This document shows positions 37,386 through 46,087 of a stretch of DNA of 64,000 bases, one piece after another. A program made the position numbers and the translations under genes. Source of the DNA: Spirosoma aerolatum (lineage in GTDB: Bacteria; Bacteroidota; Bacteroidia; Cytophagales; Spirosomataceae); NCBI RefSeq assembly GCF_002056795.1, contig NZ_CP020104.1, positions 682,001-746,000 on the forward strand, in the 5' to 3' direction. The notes below the pieces were generated by a model, which saw nothing but the letters and a program-made list of their open reading frames with translations, did no database searches and was not told where the DNA came from. How positions within the stretch are numbered: the stretch's first letter is position 1; each line of letters starts with the position of its first letter.

Positions 37386-37596
37386 TTATCTGCCGGTGCG
37401 GTTCAGGCGTAGCTTACCCGTAAAGCATTGCCGTTCATCCGTTTTATAACGGCGTGGAGCCCCGGCAAACTTGAGCATAACAATCGATTCGAGACCAACT
37501 CCTCCGCAGAAGAAACAGCTCGCCAGTAGATACCCATTCCAGTCCTGTAAAAAGAAGCGGTATAGGCCATCCTTTCATTGTTTTATCGGAATTCAT
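37386..37596 (-). pseudogene. Small membrane-protein ORF, apparently frameshifted
   Basis: An ATG at 37596 opens MNSDKTMKG, after which the better-looking frame is one base away: RFFLQDWNGYLLASCFFCGG, continuing with a second hydrophobic part and a basic tail ending TGKLRLNRTGR. The 211-base span is one base over a multiple of three, and an extra G near 37570 would explain it. It would be a 69-residue single-helix protein between ZIP and the Zur-like gene. I do not know the family, and it may be chance coding. Confidence 0.35.
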
Positions 37597-37637
37597 CGGT
37601 TACCAAATCCATATGGTTCAGGGTGACTCTTGCTTAC

Positions 37638-38396
37638 TTATTCCAGAAATTTAAGACAAATCATAATTCCCACGCCCAGCGCAATAAACAGACTTTGCCA
37701 GAGCGGAGCCTGACGGGCCGTCTGCCGATGCAGTTCGGGAATCAAATCCGTCCCAGCGATATAAATAAATCCACCAGCCGCTAGTGGCAGTGCATAAGCG
37801 GTATACCCTTCCAACCATAATCCAGTCCATAAAATAGCCCCCACGCCCAGCAGGCTCGTTGTCGCGCAAAGCAGATTATACCAGATGGCCCGGCGCACCG
37901 AATACCCTCCCCATACTAGTGTCCCGATGTCGCCAATTTCCTGGGGTAATTCATGCACGACAATGCCCAGCGTGGTTGCCCAGCCCGCTTCGGGTGAAAC
38001 CAGAAAAGCACCCCCAATGAGCGTGCCGTCGATGAAATTATGAATGCCATCGCCCATCAAATTCATCGGAGCCATGGGTTTGACGGCCAGGGTTAGTACA
38101 TCCAGTTGCGAATGTGCATGAGACCAGCGAACAGCTTTTTCGAGAACAAAAAAAATCAACATACTCCCTAATGTCCACTGCATGACCAGTTGCACGTTGC
38201 CAAGGCGCTCAACGGCTTCAGGCAATAAATGCAAAAAGGCATCACCCAGCAATACACCTACGGACAGACTGGCACCTAGTGGAATGACCCGGCGAAGCGA
38301 GGCCTCGGGTAAAAAATAAGCCACGCCACCTAGCAAAGCGACCAGGCAAATAAGTACCCCAGCCAGGAGTGCCTGACTACTGATTGCCGAAAGCAT
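37638..38396 (-). CDS. ZIP family divalent-metal transporter
   Basis: A 252-residue inner-membrane protein with about eight helices. Helix 4 carries HNFIDG (H119, N120, D123) and helix 5 carries HELPQEIGD (H148, E149), the metal-binding pair that defines ZIP transporters. The LGDAFLHLLPE motif in helix 2 is also typical. A short cytoplasmic loop contains WSHAHSQ. It imports Zn2+ or related ions into the cytoplasm. A perfect palindromic operator-promoter lies about 107 bases upstream. Downstream on the same strand come the broken small ORF, the Zur-like gene, COG0523 copy 2 and the ChaN-like gene, possibly one operon. Confidence 0.94.
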   Translation of the reverse strand: MLSAISSQALLAGVLICLVALLGGVAYFLPEASLRRVIPLGASLSVGVLLGDAFLHLLPEAVERLGNVQLVMQWTLGSMLIFFVLEKAVRWSHAHSQLDVLTLAVKPMAPMNLMGDGIHNFIDGTLIGGAFLVSPEAGWATTLGIVVHELPQEIGDIGTLVWGGYSVRRAIWYNLLCATTSLLGVGAILWTGLWLEGYTAYALPLAAGGFIYIAGTDLIPELHRQTARQAPLWQSLFIALGVGIMICLKFLE

Positions 38397-38502
38397 ACCG
38401 ATTCTGTAAGGCGTAAACGGATTGACTAATAAAGCCTTCAGGGTTTTCCTGACCAGGCCACAACTGGGCTATATACATACCATTCTCTTTTTAATCCAAT
38501 GC

Positions 38503-38547
38503 AAAGCTACAGCTATTTGCAACATTGTTGCAAATAGCTGTAGCTTT
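38503..38547. promoter_or_regulatory. Zur-type operator E: 45-base perfect palindrome with back-to-back promoters
   Basis: Arms 38503-38524 and 38526-38547 are perfect reverse complements around a central T (22-1-22). The core TTTGCAACATTGTTGCAAA is the best copy of the motif in the window. On the minus strand TTTG (531-534) and TAGCTTTG (502-509) are 21 bases apart, a perfect -7 element for the ZIP gene. On the plus strand TTTG (516-519) and TAGCTTTT (541-548) are also 21 bases apart. The palindrome thus holds one operator and two opposing promoters. Transcribed, it would also form a strong hairpin ending in T's. Confidence 0.8.
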
Positions 38548-38604
38548 TTTTATAACCGCTTGTAACGTGCAGGTGTGTAGTTGGTTAGCTGTATCGTGAA
38601 ATCA

Positions 38605-38623
38605 TTTGCAACAAGGTTGCAAA
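38605..38623. promoter_or_regulatory. Zur-type palindromic operator F (LolDE-like ABC unit)
   Basis: TTTGCAACA, central A, GGTTGCAAA is a 9-1-9 inverted repeat with one mismatch, 28 bases before the ATG at 38652. ATGATTTG follows directly and is a near match to the -7 element. Confidence 0.78.
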
Positions 38624-38651
38624 AATGATTTGTTTTTCTTAGTTTAGAGCC

Positions 38652-39278
38652 ATGCTTACGACGCACGCACTCACCTTTGCTTACGGTTCAAACCGACAAT
38701 TTACGTTTCCAGATCTGCAGTGTGGCGATAAACAGTCCCTGCTCATTCTGGGGAAATCAGGCACCGGAAAAACGACACTACTCCACCTGCTGGCTGCGCT
38801 GCTTAAACCGGTCAGTGGCTCTATACGTATCGATAAAACCGAACTTACGGAGCTGAGTCCGGCGCAAACGGCTTCCTTTCGGGCAGCACATCTGGGCATT
38901 GTTTACCAGAAACCCCATTTTGTTAGCGCGTTGACGGTAGAAGATAACCTATTGCTGGCCAATTATTTCGCGGATCGTGCTCCCAAGCCAGCCAGGGCGC
39001 ACCGGCTGGCTGGCCAGTTAGGTCTTCAGGAGCACCTGACCAAAAAAACGAGTCAACTCAGTCAGGGGGAACAGCAGCGGCTAAGTCTGGCCAGAGCACT
39101 GATGAACGAACCGTCGATTATTCTGGCCGATGAGCCTACGTCCAGTCTGGATGATGAGAATTGTAACCGGGTCATCGGGCTTCTACGGGAACAATCTGAA
39201 CAGGCTGGCTCCAGCCTGATTGTGGTGACGCACGATGCCCGATTGAAAACCCAGTTTATGAATCAGGTATTGCTGTAA
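38652..39278 (+). CDS. LolD/MacB-type ABC transporter ATPase, zinc-regulon member
   Basis: A 208-residue ATPase with Walker A GKSGTGKT (residues 34-41), Q-loop VYQKPHFV, signature LSQGEQQRLSLARAL, Walker B IILADEPTSSLDD and switch VVTHDA. It belongs to the LolD/MacB class that works with FtsX-fold permeases rather than with substrate channels. The permease gene follows after 22 bases. A related Zur-controlled ATPase/permease pair is known in Pseudomonas aeruginosa (the PA4063-PA4066 locus), which supports a zinc role. The operator is 28 bases upstream. Confidence 0.9.
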   Translation: MLTTHALTFAYGSNRQFTFPDLQCGDKQSLLILGKSGTGKTTLLHLLAALLKPVSGSIRIDKTELTELSPAQTASFRAAHLGIVYQKPHFVSALTVEDNLLLANYFADRAPKPARAHRLAGQLGLQEHLTKKTSQLSQGEQQRLSLARALMNEPSIILADEPTSSLDDENCNRVIGLLREQSEQAGSSLIVVTHDARLKTQFMNQVLL

Positions 39279-39300
39279 GTCTTTCTAACTCTTCCTTCCC

Positions 39301-40557
39301 ATGAATTTAGTTCGCATTAGCTGGGCCAACCTGCGCGATAAGCCGCTTAGCAGTTTTCTAAGTGGCCTGTTGATGACACTGGGTATTACCATCATCTCGT
39401 TGTTGTTACTGCTCAATGACAAGTTGGAAGATCAGTTTACTAAAAATGCTAAGGGCGTCGATATGGTGCTGGGCGCCAAGGGCAGCCCGTTGCAACTGAT
39501 CCTGTCGAGCATCTACCAGATCGATGCGCCGACGGGTAATATTCCGCTGGCCGAAGCCCAGCAGTTAACCCGCAATCCGATGGTCAAAACGGCCATTCCG
39601 TTGGCCATGGGCGACAACTACCAGTCTTTTCGCATTGTTGGCACCAATCACACCTACCTAACGCATTATGGGGCAACCGTAGGGCAGGGGAGGCTATTCA
39701 CTAAATCCCTGGAAGTAGTTGTGGGGACTCGTGTCGCCCAGGTGACGGGGTTAAAAATTGGTGATCAGTTTTACGGTTCGCACGGGATGGATGCTGGAGG
39801 TGATGTGCATAAAGACAAATCGTATCGGGTCGTAGGCCTGCTAAACCCCAGCAATTCGGTCGTTGATGGCTTGATTCTTACACCCATTGCCAGCGTCTGG
39901 GCCGTTCATGAGCATGGCGAAGCGCAAACCGATGAAGCCCATGCTGACCAGGAAGCCGCACCGGCACCGGTGCCAGAGAGCGACGGCCCGACTGATCGCG
40001 ACCCGACCGAAAAATCCCGTGAGATTACCAGCATGCTCATTCAGTTTCGCAATCCGCTGGGCATGATGCTGGCGAGGGGTATCAACAGTAACTCCAAATT
40101 GCAGGCGGCTTTACCGGCCATTGAGATCAACAGACTCTTCTCATTACTGGGCGTAGGGGTGGATACATTGCGATATCTGGCCCTGGCCATTATGGTGATT
40201 TCCGGAATTAGTGTTTTTGTTTCGCTGTATAATTCCTTGAAGGAACGGAAATACGAAATGGCGTTGATGTTGTCGATGGGGGCTACACGGACGCAGTTGT
40301 TTGGTATGTTGTTGCTGGAAGGGCTTGCTCTGTCGCTGATCGGGTTTCTACTCGGCGTTGTCCTGAGCCGAATCGGACTGGCACTATTTTCGGCAGGTAT
40401 TGCCCAGGAATTCCACTATAGTTTAACCGGTTTTCGGTTGTTACCTCAGGAATGGCTATTACTGGTAGCTGCTGTAGGCATTGGTCTGCTGGCGGCTGCG
40501 TTGCCTGCCATTGGCGTCTACCGGATGAACATTTCACAAACGCTGGCCGAAGAGTAA
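39301..40557 (+). CDS. FtsX/LolE-type ABC permease with His-rich periplasmic loop
   Basis: A 418-residue membrane protein. It has an N-terminal helix (SGLLMTLGITIISLLLLL), a periplasmic MacB-like domain starting KNAKGVDMVLGAKGSPLQLIL, and three C-terminal helices of the FtsX fold with YNSLKERKYEMALMLSMGATRTQ. Residues about 201-225 contain HEHGEAQTDEAHADQE, a His/Asp/Glu-rich loop suited to metal binding. Proteins of this architecture are mechanotransmission or lipoprotein-handling systems, not classic channels. Together with the ATPase it may move or load a zinc-binding envelope protein. The DKxYRVVGLLxPSxSVVD segment is typical of the PA4065-like group. Confidence 0.88.
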   Translation: MNLVRISWANLRDKPLSSFLSGLLMTLGITIISLLLLLNDKLEDQFTKNAKGVDMVLGAKGSPLQLILSSIYQIDAPTGNIPLAEAQQLTRNPMVKTAIPLAMGDNYQSFRIVGTNHTYLTHYGATVGQGRLFTKSLEVVVGTRVAQVTGLKIGDQFYGSHGMDAGGDVHKDKSYRVVGLLNPSNSVVDGLILTPIASVWAVHEHGEAQTDEAHADQEAAPAPVPESDGPTDRDPTEKSREITSMLIQFRNPLGMMLARGINSNSKLQAALPAIEINRLFSLLGVGVDTLRYLALAIMVISGISVFVSLYNSLKERKYEMALMLSMGATRTQLFGMLLLEGLALSLIGFLLGVVLSRIGLALFSAGIAQEFHYSLTGFRLLPQEWLLLVAAVGIGLLAAALPAIGVYRMNISQTLAEE

Positions 40558-40981
40558 GGTGATCATTTTTTCCAGGCCGCTTTTACCCAGCTGTGGTTGT
40601 TAAAAACCAATGGCTCAACTTAGATGATTACAGACGACGACCTTTATATCAGTCTGGCAGTGTGATTGCACCTGGTTTTATAAAACAGGCACTTGGCTAT
40701 TTATTAAGTTCGGTTAGCATTGGTTGGATAACATAAGCCGTCATCGTTGAACGCTATGAGCCTGCATGTAGATCTGAGGCAGGTGTTGTATATGCATACC
40801 CGGAATAGTCGACGGGTTTCATTCCTCATTATGGACAAGTACTGAACCGTACATAGTCATTCAGTAGACTAATTGAGTGATGTAATGATCGGCCGATGAG
40901 AACCGGAGGTCTCTGAGCATTTCATACTGTTTCAACCACCCTAAATAAAGCTCCGATTCCAATCAGGTTAAGTCATAGGGG
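40558..40981. other. Gene-free spacer of 424 bases
   Basis: This lies between the stop of the plus-strand permease and the stop of the minus-strand histidine kinase. I found no convincing ORF, RNA or strong hairpin. Composition is AT-richer than the flanking genes. Confidence 0.5.
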
Positions 40982-42763
40982 TCAGGCGATTGCCAGCCGA
41001 AAGTAAAACGAAGCTCCCGGTGATTCGCCTGAATGTATACCGATCTGTCCACCCATGGCTAGAATAAATTCTTTTGAAATAGCCAACCCTAATCCCGTCC
41101 CGCTAAACTGACCATTGAGGCCTGGGGCTTTAAAATACCGATCAAAGACGAGTTCGTGGTGTTCGGCTCGTAAGCCCGGTCCGTAATCACGAACGGTGAA
41201 TTCGACCTGATCGCTAACACGACAGGCCATAATGTCAACAGGCGACTGGTCATGGCTGTGCCGGATAGCATTGGACAGAAAATTGATTAAGACCCAGGAA
41301 GCTTTGTCAGGATCAGCTTTAACAAAAGGCAAATCAGGCGACAGCTTCAGAACAAACCGAATTTGTTTCTGCTCGGCCTGCGTTTTTAAAGCCTTGGAAG
41401 CCACCTCTATTAAATGAGATGGATTGACAGATTGCATCTGAAGTTGGATTTGGCCGGATTCGACCTGGGCCATATTCAGCAGTTCACCGGTTAAGCGAAG
41501 TAATCGATCGGTATTTTCCTCGATATGAGTGACCATTTCCTGTTGTTCGCTTTTTAAAGTGCCAAGCCGTCTATCCTTTAGGAGTTTGAGGCTCATTTTG
41601 ATGGCTGAGATTGGGGTTTTCAATTCATGGGAGACCGTGGCGATAAAATTCGTTTTGGCCAGATCCAATTCTTTGAAGGAAGTAATATTTAACAGCACAA
41701 TGACATAGCCTGCCTGAACGGGCTCAGATTCCCCGGTTGGGACTACCTCAACCGTATGGATCTCTTTAGAGTAAAAACTTTCTTTCCCTTTTTCATTAAG
41801 GCCAGGATCATAAATTTTTAAGAGACTCGCTCCCGGCACCGTCTGACGCGATTCTGCTTTTAATGGGGTTTGAGTGGCCTCCGTGTCTATCATTATATCC
41901 TGTATGAGCGAACGCAACAGATCGTTGGAAGTTGCTACATCGGGAGCGTACTGGCCGATAAGCTTTCCTCGCTCAACACCCAGTAAACGCTCAGCCACCG
42001 GATTGATAAACAGGATTCGGCGCTTCTCGTCCAGCCCAATGATGCCCTCGCTCATAATCTCGATCAAGGTGTCAATGCGTTTTTTCTCGAACAGAAGCTT
42101 AGCCACATTTGAGTGTTCAAATTCATAGAGCTTTTGGGCCATCGAATTAAACGAGCGGGCCAGTTCTCCAAATTCATCACTGGACCGAAAATGCAGGCGC
42201 TCTTCAAAGTGTCGGTCGGTAATCCGTTTGATTCCCTGGGTCAGTTCCTTGATGGGGCCGGCGATATAATACGGAATATTGATTACGAACGAAAACACGA
42301 CCAGAAAACAGAATGTACCAATCGTACCCAGCCAGAGTAACGCATTTTTTGCCGTTTTTTCGGCCGTATTGCTTTTGCGGACAATGGCCTGTCGGTTCAA
42401 ATCTTCAATAGTAAACAAATGCTGCTGGATTCGTTTGATCGTCGGAGCATCAACAGCTCCCGCTCGTAACCGATTAAACTCCCGACGAACAGCTCGGGTA
42501 TTCTCGCCCTCGCCGACCTCGGTCAGATTAGCCTCCTGCTTTTTTAAGTTCGTCTCAAAGTCGTTTAGCGCATCGGGATCGTCCAGCGAGACTAAAGCTT
42601 TCTGCATGTTGCTGACAAACTCCAGGGAAATGTAGTTGTCTTTCAGAATCGCTTTCGAATCGTTAGCCAACTGGTTCAGATAAAATGCCCCCAGTCCTCC
42701 TAGTACCAGAATAATACCGAAGAGGAAAACGAATGAGAGTGATACTTTGGTTTTAAGGGTCAT
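40982..42763 (-). CDS. Membrane sensor histidine kinase (HAMP-PAS-HisKA-HATPase)
   Basis: A 593-residue kinase with one N-terminal helix (LSFVFLFGIILVLGGLGAFYL), a helical periplasmic sensor of about 110 residues, and a second helix (GTIGTFCFLVVFSFVINIPYYI). HAMP, a PAS domain (IMSEGIIGLDEKRRILFINPVAERLLG), HisKA with H-box FIATVSHELKTPISAIKMS, and HATPase with NAIRHS, RDYGPGL and GTGLGLAIS follow. It lies 19 bases after the KdpD-like gene. It probably supplies the kinase half of a split KdpD system. No response-regulator gene is in the window. Confidence 0.9.
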   Translation of the reverse strand: MTLKTKVSLSFVFLFGIILVLGGLGAFYLNQLANDSKAILKDNYISLEFVSNMQKALVSLDDPDALNDFETNLKKQEANLTEVGEGENTRAVRREFNRLRAGAVDAPTIKRIQQHLFTIEDLNRQAIVRKSNTAEKTAKNALLWLGTIGTFCFLVVFSFVINIPYYIAGPIKELTQGIKRITDRHFEERLHFRSSDEFGELARSFNSMAQKLYEFEHSNVAKLLFEKKRIDTLIEIMSEGIIGLDEKRRILFINPVAERLLGVERGKLIGQYAPDVATSNDLLRSLIQDIMIDTEATQTPLKAESRQTVPGASLLKIYDPGLNEKGKESFYSKEIHTVEVVPTGESEPVQAGYVIVLLNITSFKELDLAKTNFIATVSHELKTPISAIKMSLKLLKDRRLGTLKSEQQEMVTHIEENTDRLLRLTGELLNMAQVESGQIQLQMQSVNPSHLIEVASKALKTQAEQKQIRFVLKLSPDLPFVKADPDKASWVLINFLSNAIRHSHDQSPVDIMACRVSDQVEFTVRDYGPGLRAEHHELVFDRYFKAPGLNGQFSGTGLGLAISKEFILAMGGQIGIHSGESPGASFYFRLAIA

Positions 42764-42782
42764 TAGCTGTTGCGTTTCAAGG

Positions 42783-43910
42783 TTAGGAAAGAATGATCAA
42801 GTCTGTATCCGACTCGGAAAGCCGGTTGAGCAGCTGGTTAAAGGCAAAGGTTCGTAAAATGATTTGAATCAGATTAAAATGGGGTTTGCCGATGCAGACC
42901 GTCGTAACGTTTCGTTGCTTCACTTCTTCCATCAGGCAACTGACGACATTGCTTCCTTTTGCCTGGATGACTTCCGCACCTAATTCCGTAGCTAGCTTTA
43001 AATTATTGATCAGATGGCGTTGCAGATCTAGCCGTATCCGATCCGGCGACTCATCAGGCGTTTGCACATAGAGTACATACCAGCGGGAATTGTAATAAGC
43101 CGCTAGCCGGGCTGTTTTGCGAATCACTCGACGGGCCACTTCCGGGTTTGAGCTAATACTGGCCAGAAACCGTTCCGACTTTGCCTGCAAATTCGCTGGC
43201 AAACTCGTCTCGATTTTTCGCTCGACCGCTGATGCCACTTCGCGGAGGGCCAGTTCGCGGAGGTGTAAGATCTTTTCGGCTTGGAAAAAATTCGTCAGGG
43301 CGGTTTGCACCTTTGCCGGATCATAGATTTTCCCTTCTTTGAGCCGGGTAATTAATTCATCAGCCGTCAGGTCGATATTGACGACTTCATCAGCCATTTG
43401 TAGCACCCGATCTGGTACGCGCTCGGTCACATCAATGTTCGTAATTTCATGGACTTCATCGTATAGACTCTCAATATGCTGGATATTGACCGCCGAGATG
43501 ACACTGATCCCTGCATCCAGAATTTCCAGTACATCCTGCCATCGTTTTTCATTTTTGGAGCCGGGAATATTCGTATGGGCCAGTTCATCGACAATAGCGA
43601 TTTCGGGATGGGTATTGATAACCGTCTGCACGTCCATCTCCTCCAGCTCGCGACCTTTGTAAAACAGCTTTCGTCGGGGGATGATGGGAAGACCTTCTAT
43701 TAAGGCATGCGTTTCAACTCGGTTATGAGTTTCGATAAATCCGATTTTAACGTCAATGCCACTTCGCAAAAGGGCATGCGCTTCCTGAAGCATACGGTAG
43801 GATTTACCTACCCCAGCGCTCATGCCAATATAAATCTTAAACTTACCCCGGCGCGATTCCTGGATAAGTCGAAGAAACTGTTCCGCCGATTGATCTCGTT
43901 CGTCAGCCAT
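42783..43910 (-). CDS. kdpD: KdpD N-terminal sensor protein (KdpD + Usp domains, no kinase)
   Basis: A 375-residue soluble protein equal to the cytoplasmic N-terminal half of KdpD. Residues 1-215 contain the KdpD domain with the P-loop GMSAGVGKSYRM, IVDELAHTNIPGSKNEKRWQDV and VTERVPDRVLQMADEVVNID. Residues 230-375 form a universal-stress (Usp) domain ending GKPHFNLIQIILRTF. The membrane, DUF4118 and kinase parts of classical KdpD are absent. The kinase gene at 40982 may replace them in trans. It senses potassium status or c-di-AMP in other bacteria; here that is inferred. Confidence 0.93.
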   Translation of the reverse strand: MADERDQSAEQFLRLIQESRRGKFKIYIGMSAGVGKSYRMLQEAHALLRSGIDVKIGFIETHNRVETHALIEGLPIIPRRKLFYKGRELEEMDVQTVINTHPEIAIVDELAHTNIPGSKNEKRWQDVLEILDAGISVISAVNIQHIESLYDEVHEITNIDVTERVPDRVLQMADEVVNIDLTADELITRLKEGKIYDPAKVQTALTNFFQAEKILHLRELALREVASAVERKIETSLPANLQAKSERFLASISSNPEVARRVIRKTARLAAYYNSRWYVLYVQTPDESPDRIRLDLQRHLINNLKLATELGAEVIQAKGSNVVSCLMEEVKQRNVTTVCIGKPHFNLIQIILRTFAFNQLLNRLSESDTDLIILS

Positions 43911-43951
43911 TAATCAGATTGGGAGTGAATGATAGTATCATGCAACTAAAG

Positions 43952-44602
43952 TTAATCATCGTTTCGACGCAGGTAAATGGAAAGACCCGCTAAACCAACT
44001 ACGGCGAGCAGGTTAGCCAGAATACCCACCGACCATCGGTCCTGACCGGGAACAAATACCATGATCAGAACGGCCAGCAAATTAACCCGCACGGTCACTA
44101 ATCTCGATAGCATATGCATCCGCTGGCGGTTGGCCAGTTGCCTGACCAGGGTCAGGTTAACGAAGTGCGGCTCTTTTTGCTCCAGAGGCAGATCAGGGGG
44201 CACACTATAGTAAACAAGGCCACTGCCAAGCAGAAAAAACAATACGGGTGTCCATTGCTGATAAAGCGATACGCCCCACACTCCCTGCGCGATCAGTAGA
44301 AACGAAACCCCTGTCAAAAATCCGGCCGTGAGTAGACAGAGGATGACGCGTTGTTTGGCACGAAGATTCTGTTGACGATTGGCCCAGTACATAAAAAACC
44401 TTCGAAGTAGGTTCAACAAAAATAACGACCAGACCAAGTTGGTTAGCCATTGTTGACGGGTGCCGAACTGATCGGCCTGGCCATGCTCATCAAAATGCAG
44501 GGGTAACCGATCTGGCAGCCGATTCCAGACGAGTGCAATGGCCAGAATCGGCAAGCCAGTCAGCGCATAACTCAGCAGTTGGACTTTCAACTTAATAGAC
44601 AT
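43952..44602 (-). CDS. DUF1648 membrane protein
   Basis: A 216-residue protein with about six helices. The N-terminal motif WNRLPDRLPLHFDEHGQADQFG is the DUF1648 hallmark, shared with SdpI-like proteins. A cytoplasmic loop PLEQKEPHFVNL follows the fourth helix. The family function is unknown. It lies 41 bases upstream (in transcription) of the KdpD-like gene and 111 bases after the porin gene, so it is probably part of the potassium cluster. Confidence 0.75.
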   Translation of the reverse strand: MSIKLKVQLLSYALTGLPILAIALVWNRLPDRLPLHFDEHGQADQFGTRQQWLTNLVWSLFLLNLLRRFFMYWANRQQNLRAKQRVILCLLTAGFLTGVSFLLIAQGVWGVSLYQQWTPVLFFLLGSGLVYYSVPPDLPLEQKEPHFVNLTLVRQLANRQRMHMLSRLVTVRVNLLAVLIMVFVPGQDRWSVGILANLLAVVGLAGLSIYLRRNDD

Positions 44603-44713
44603 GGTAAAAAGGCCAGGGTTTAGCAGTACCGGGTAATGGCAAGATCAGTGATAAGAAATGCGCTCATGTCAGTTGTCTTACCACTGATCTAGACTTTACT
44701 ATGAATCAAGTAG

Positions 44714-45862
44714 TCAGAAAGAAACGGCTAAACTGGTTGTCAGCGACGTATTACTACGGCCAAAACCACTCGTTGTTTCAAAAATGGCGTCTTTGCTATT
44801 GTACACTTTGCCTTCGATTCGAAAGAGCGCATTGGGCAGGATCGCGTAATCATAGTTGAGCGAATACCCCCAGGTCTGGAATCCGTTTGGGGTGCCAGTG
44901 GCGATGATGACCCCGTTTTTATCATCGTAGTATTCAATCCGGCCAGCCAAATAGCTTTTCTCACTCGTTGCCAGACGAGCAATAATTACTGGCGAATACC
45001 ATACATACGAGCCATTACCTGCCCGGCGATCACCGCTAACGATAGGTTTACGATCCGAACCAATATCGAAGCCCAGGATCACCCCGAACTTGCCCGCTGG
45101 GTTAATGATGGCGTAGAAATTATTAAAGAAGCGGCCCTGTTTCAGCGAATCCGGGCGGTCTGAACCAACAAACGTACTCCAGTTTAGTGTCAATGTTGAG
45201 GAAGGTCTATATTGCACCTGCGTACTGACCGATGGACCACTATAGTCAGGCAGTTTAGCAATTCGCTGCCAGCCATTTAGTACTGATCCCAACAGGGTCC
45301 ATTTGCCATTCGACGAGTTATACGTCAGTTTGGCACCCGATAAGTAATAGGGCGAGTTTTCTGCCAGCATACTCCTCGTTAGTGTCCAGCAATCTTTGGA
45401 GATGGCGCTTTCAAAACCAATGTGCGACGAGAAGATACCAGCATCCAGCCATAGATCCTTCTTGCCACTGAGTTTAACGCCCGCATTGGCTTCAAAAATG
45501 TTTTTTACCAGAGCCTGCTCAGCTGCGTAGTTGTATTGCGCATACGTACCGACCTGAAGCGCCAGATTAGCCCGAACGCGCTCACCTGCGTAAGCACCTT
45601 TGATAAACGCCAGATTGACGTTTACCTCCCGGTTTCGTTTATGATTATAAATGAAACCGGGGCGTTCCTGTACCGTTTTAGGGGCGGTGAAATCGTGAGC
45701 ATAATACGCTTCAATGTAGCCCGACAGGGTTAGCCCCGAGTTAGGCGCTATGGTCGACTGGGCCTGGGTTGGGGCAGATGTCGTCGTTGTGTCCGTAGTC
45801 TGGGCCAGCGATGTGGTCAATACACCAGCCATAAAGGCTGATGTCGAAAAAAATGTTTTCAT
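44714..45862 (-). CDS. Outer-membrane porin (OmpL-like beta-barrel porin-2) of the kdp cluster
   Basis: The start at 45862 (MKTFFSTSAFMAGVLTTSLAQ) gives 382 residues with a signal peptide. A longer frame upstream would place the signal internally. A Thr-rich linker is followed by barrel strands beginning LTLSGYIEAYYAHDF, with NREVNVNLAFIKGAY, LWLDAGIFSSHIGFESA and the terminal strand TSLAVSF. This matches the porin often encoded in Bacteroidota kdp operons. It probably lets K+ across the outer membrane under limitation, which is inferred from position. Confidence 0.82.
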   Translation of the reverse strand: MKTFFSTSAFMAGVLTTSLAQTTDTTTTSAPTQAQSTIAPNSGLTLSGYIEAYYAHDFTAPKTVQERPGFIYNHKRNREVNVNLAFIKGAYAGERVRANLALQVGTYAQYNYAAEQALVKNIFEANAGVKLSGKKDLWLDAGIFSSHIGFESAISKDCWTLTRSMLAENSPYYLSGAKLTYNSSNGKWTLLGSVLNGWQRIAKLPDYSGPSVSTQVQYRPSSTLTLNWSTFVGSDRPDSLKQGRFFNNFYAIINPAGKFGVILGFDIGSDRKPIVSGDRRAGNGSYVWYSPVIIARLATSEKSYLAGRIEYYDDKNGVIIATGTPNGFQTWGYSLNYDYAILPNALFRIEGKVYNSKDAIFETTSGFGRSNTSLTTSLAVSF

Positions 45863-46087
45863 AATTGTGTTTTTGTTGTACTCAAGTTGTTGATCCTGCT
45901 CGACGCTTGTGGTAGAACAGGAAGGCATTGATGAAAATCAGGGTAGGTTACCCTGGGTTAAAAACTCAGCGATTGGCCCAATTGCCGGGGTCCCGATAAT
46001 AAAGATGATAGCCGGCCGTCAATAGCAGTCCGATTGTCCATGACTCGGTAGGCAACACGCCGGTAGTGGGTGGTGTATAGTGCTTTT

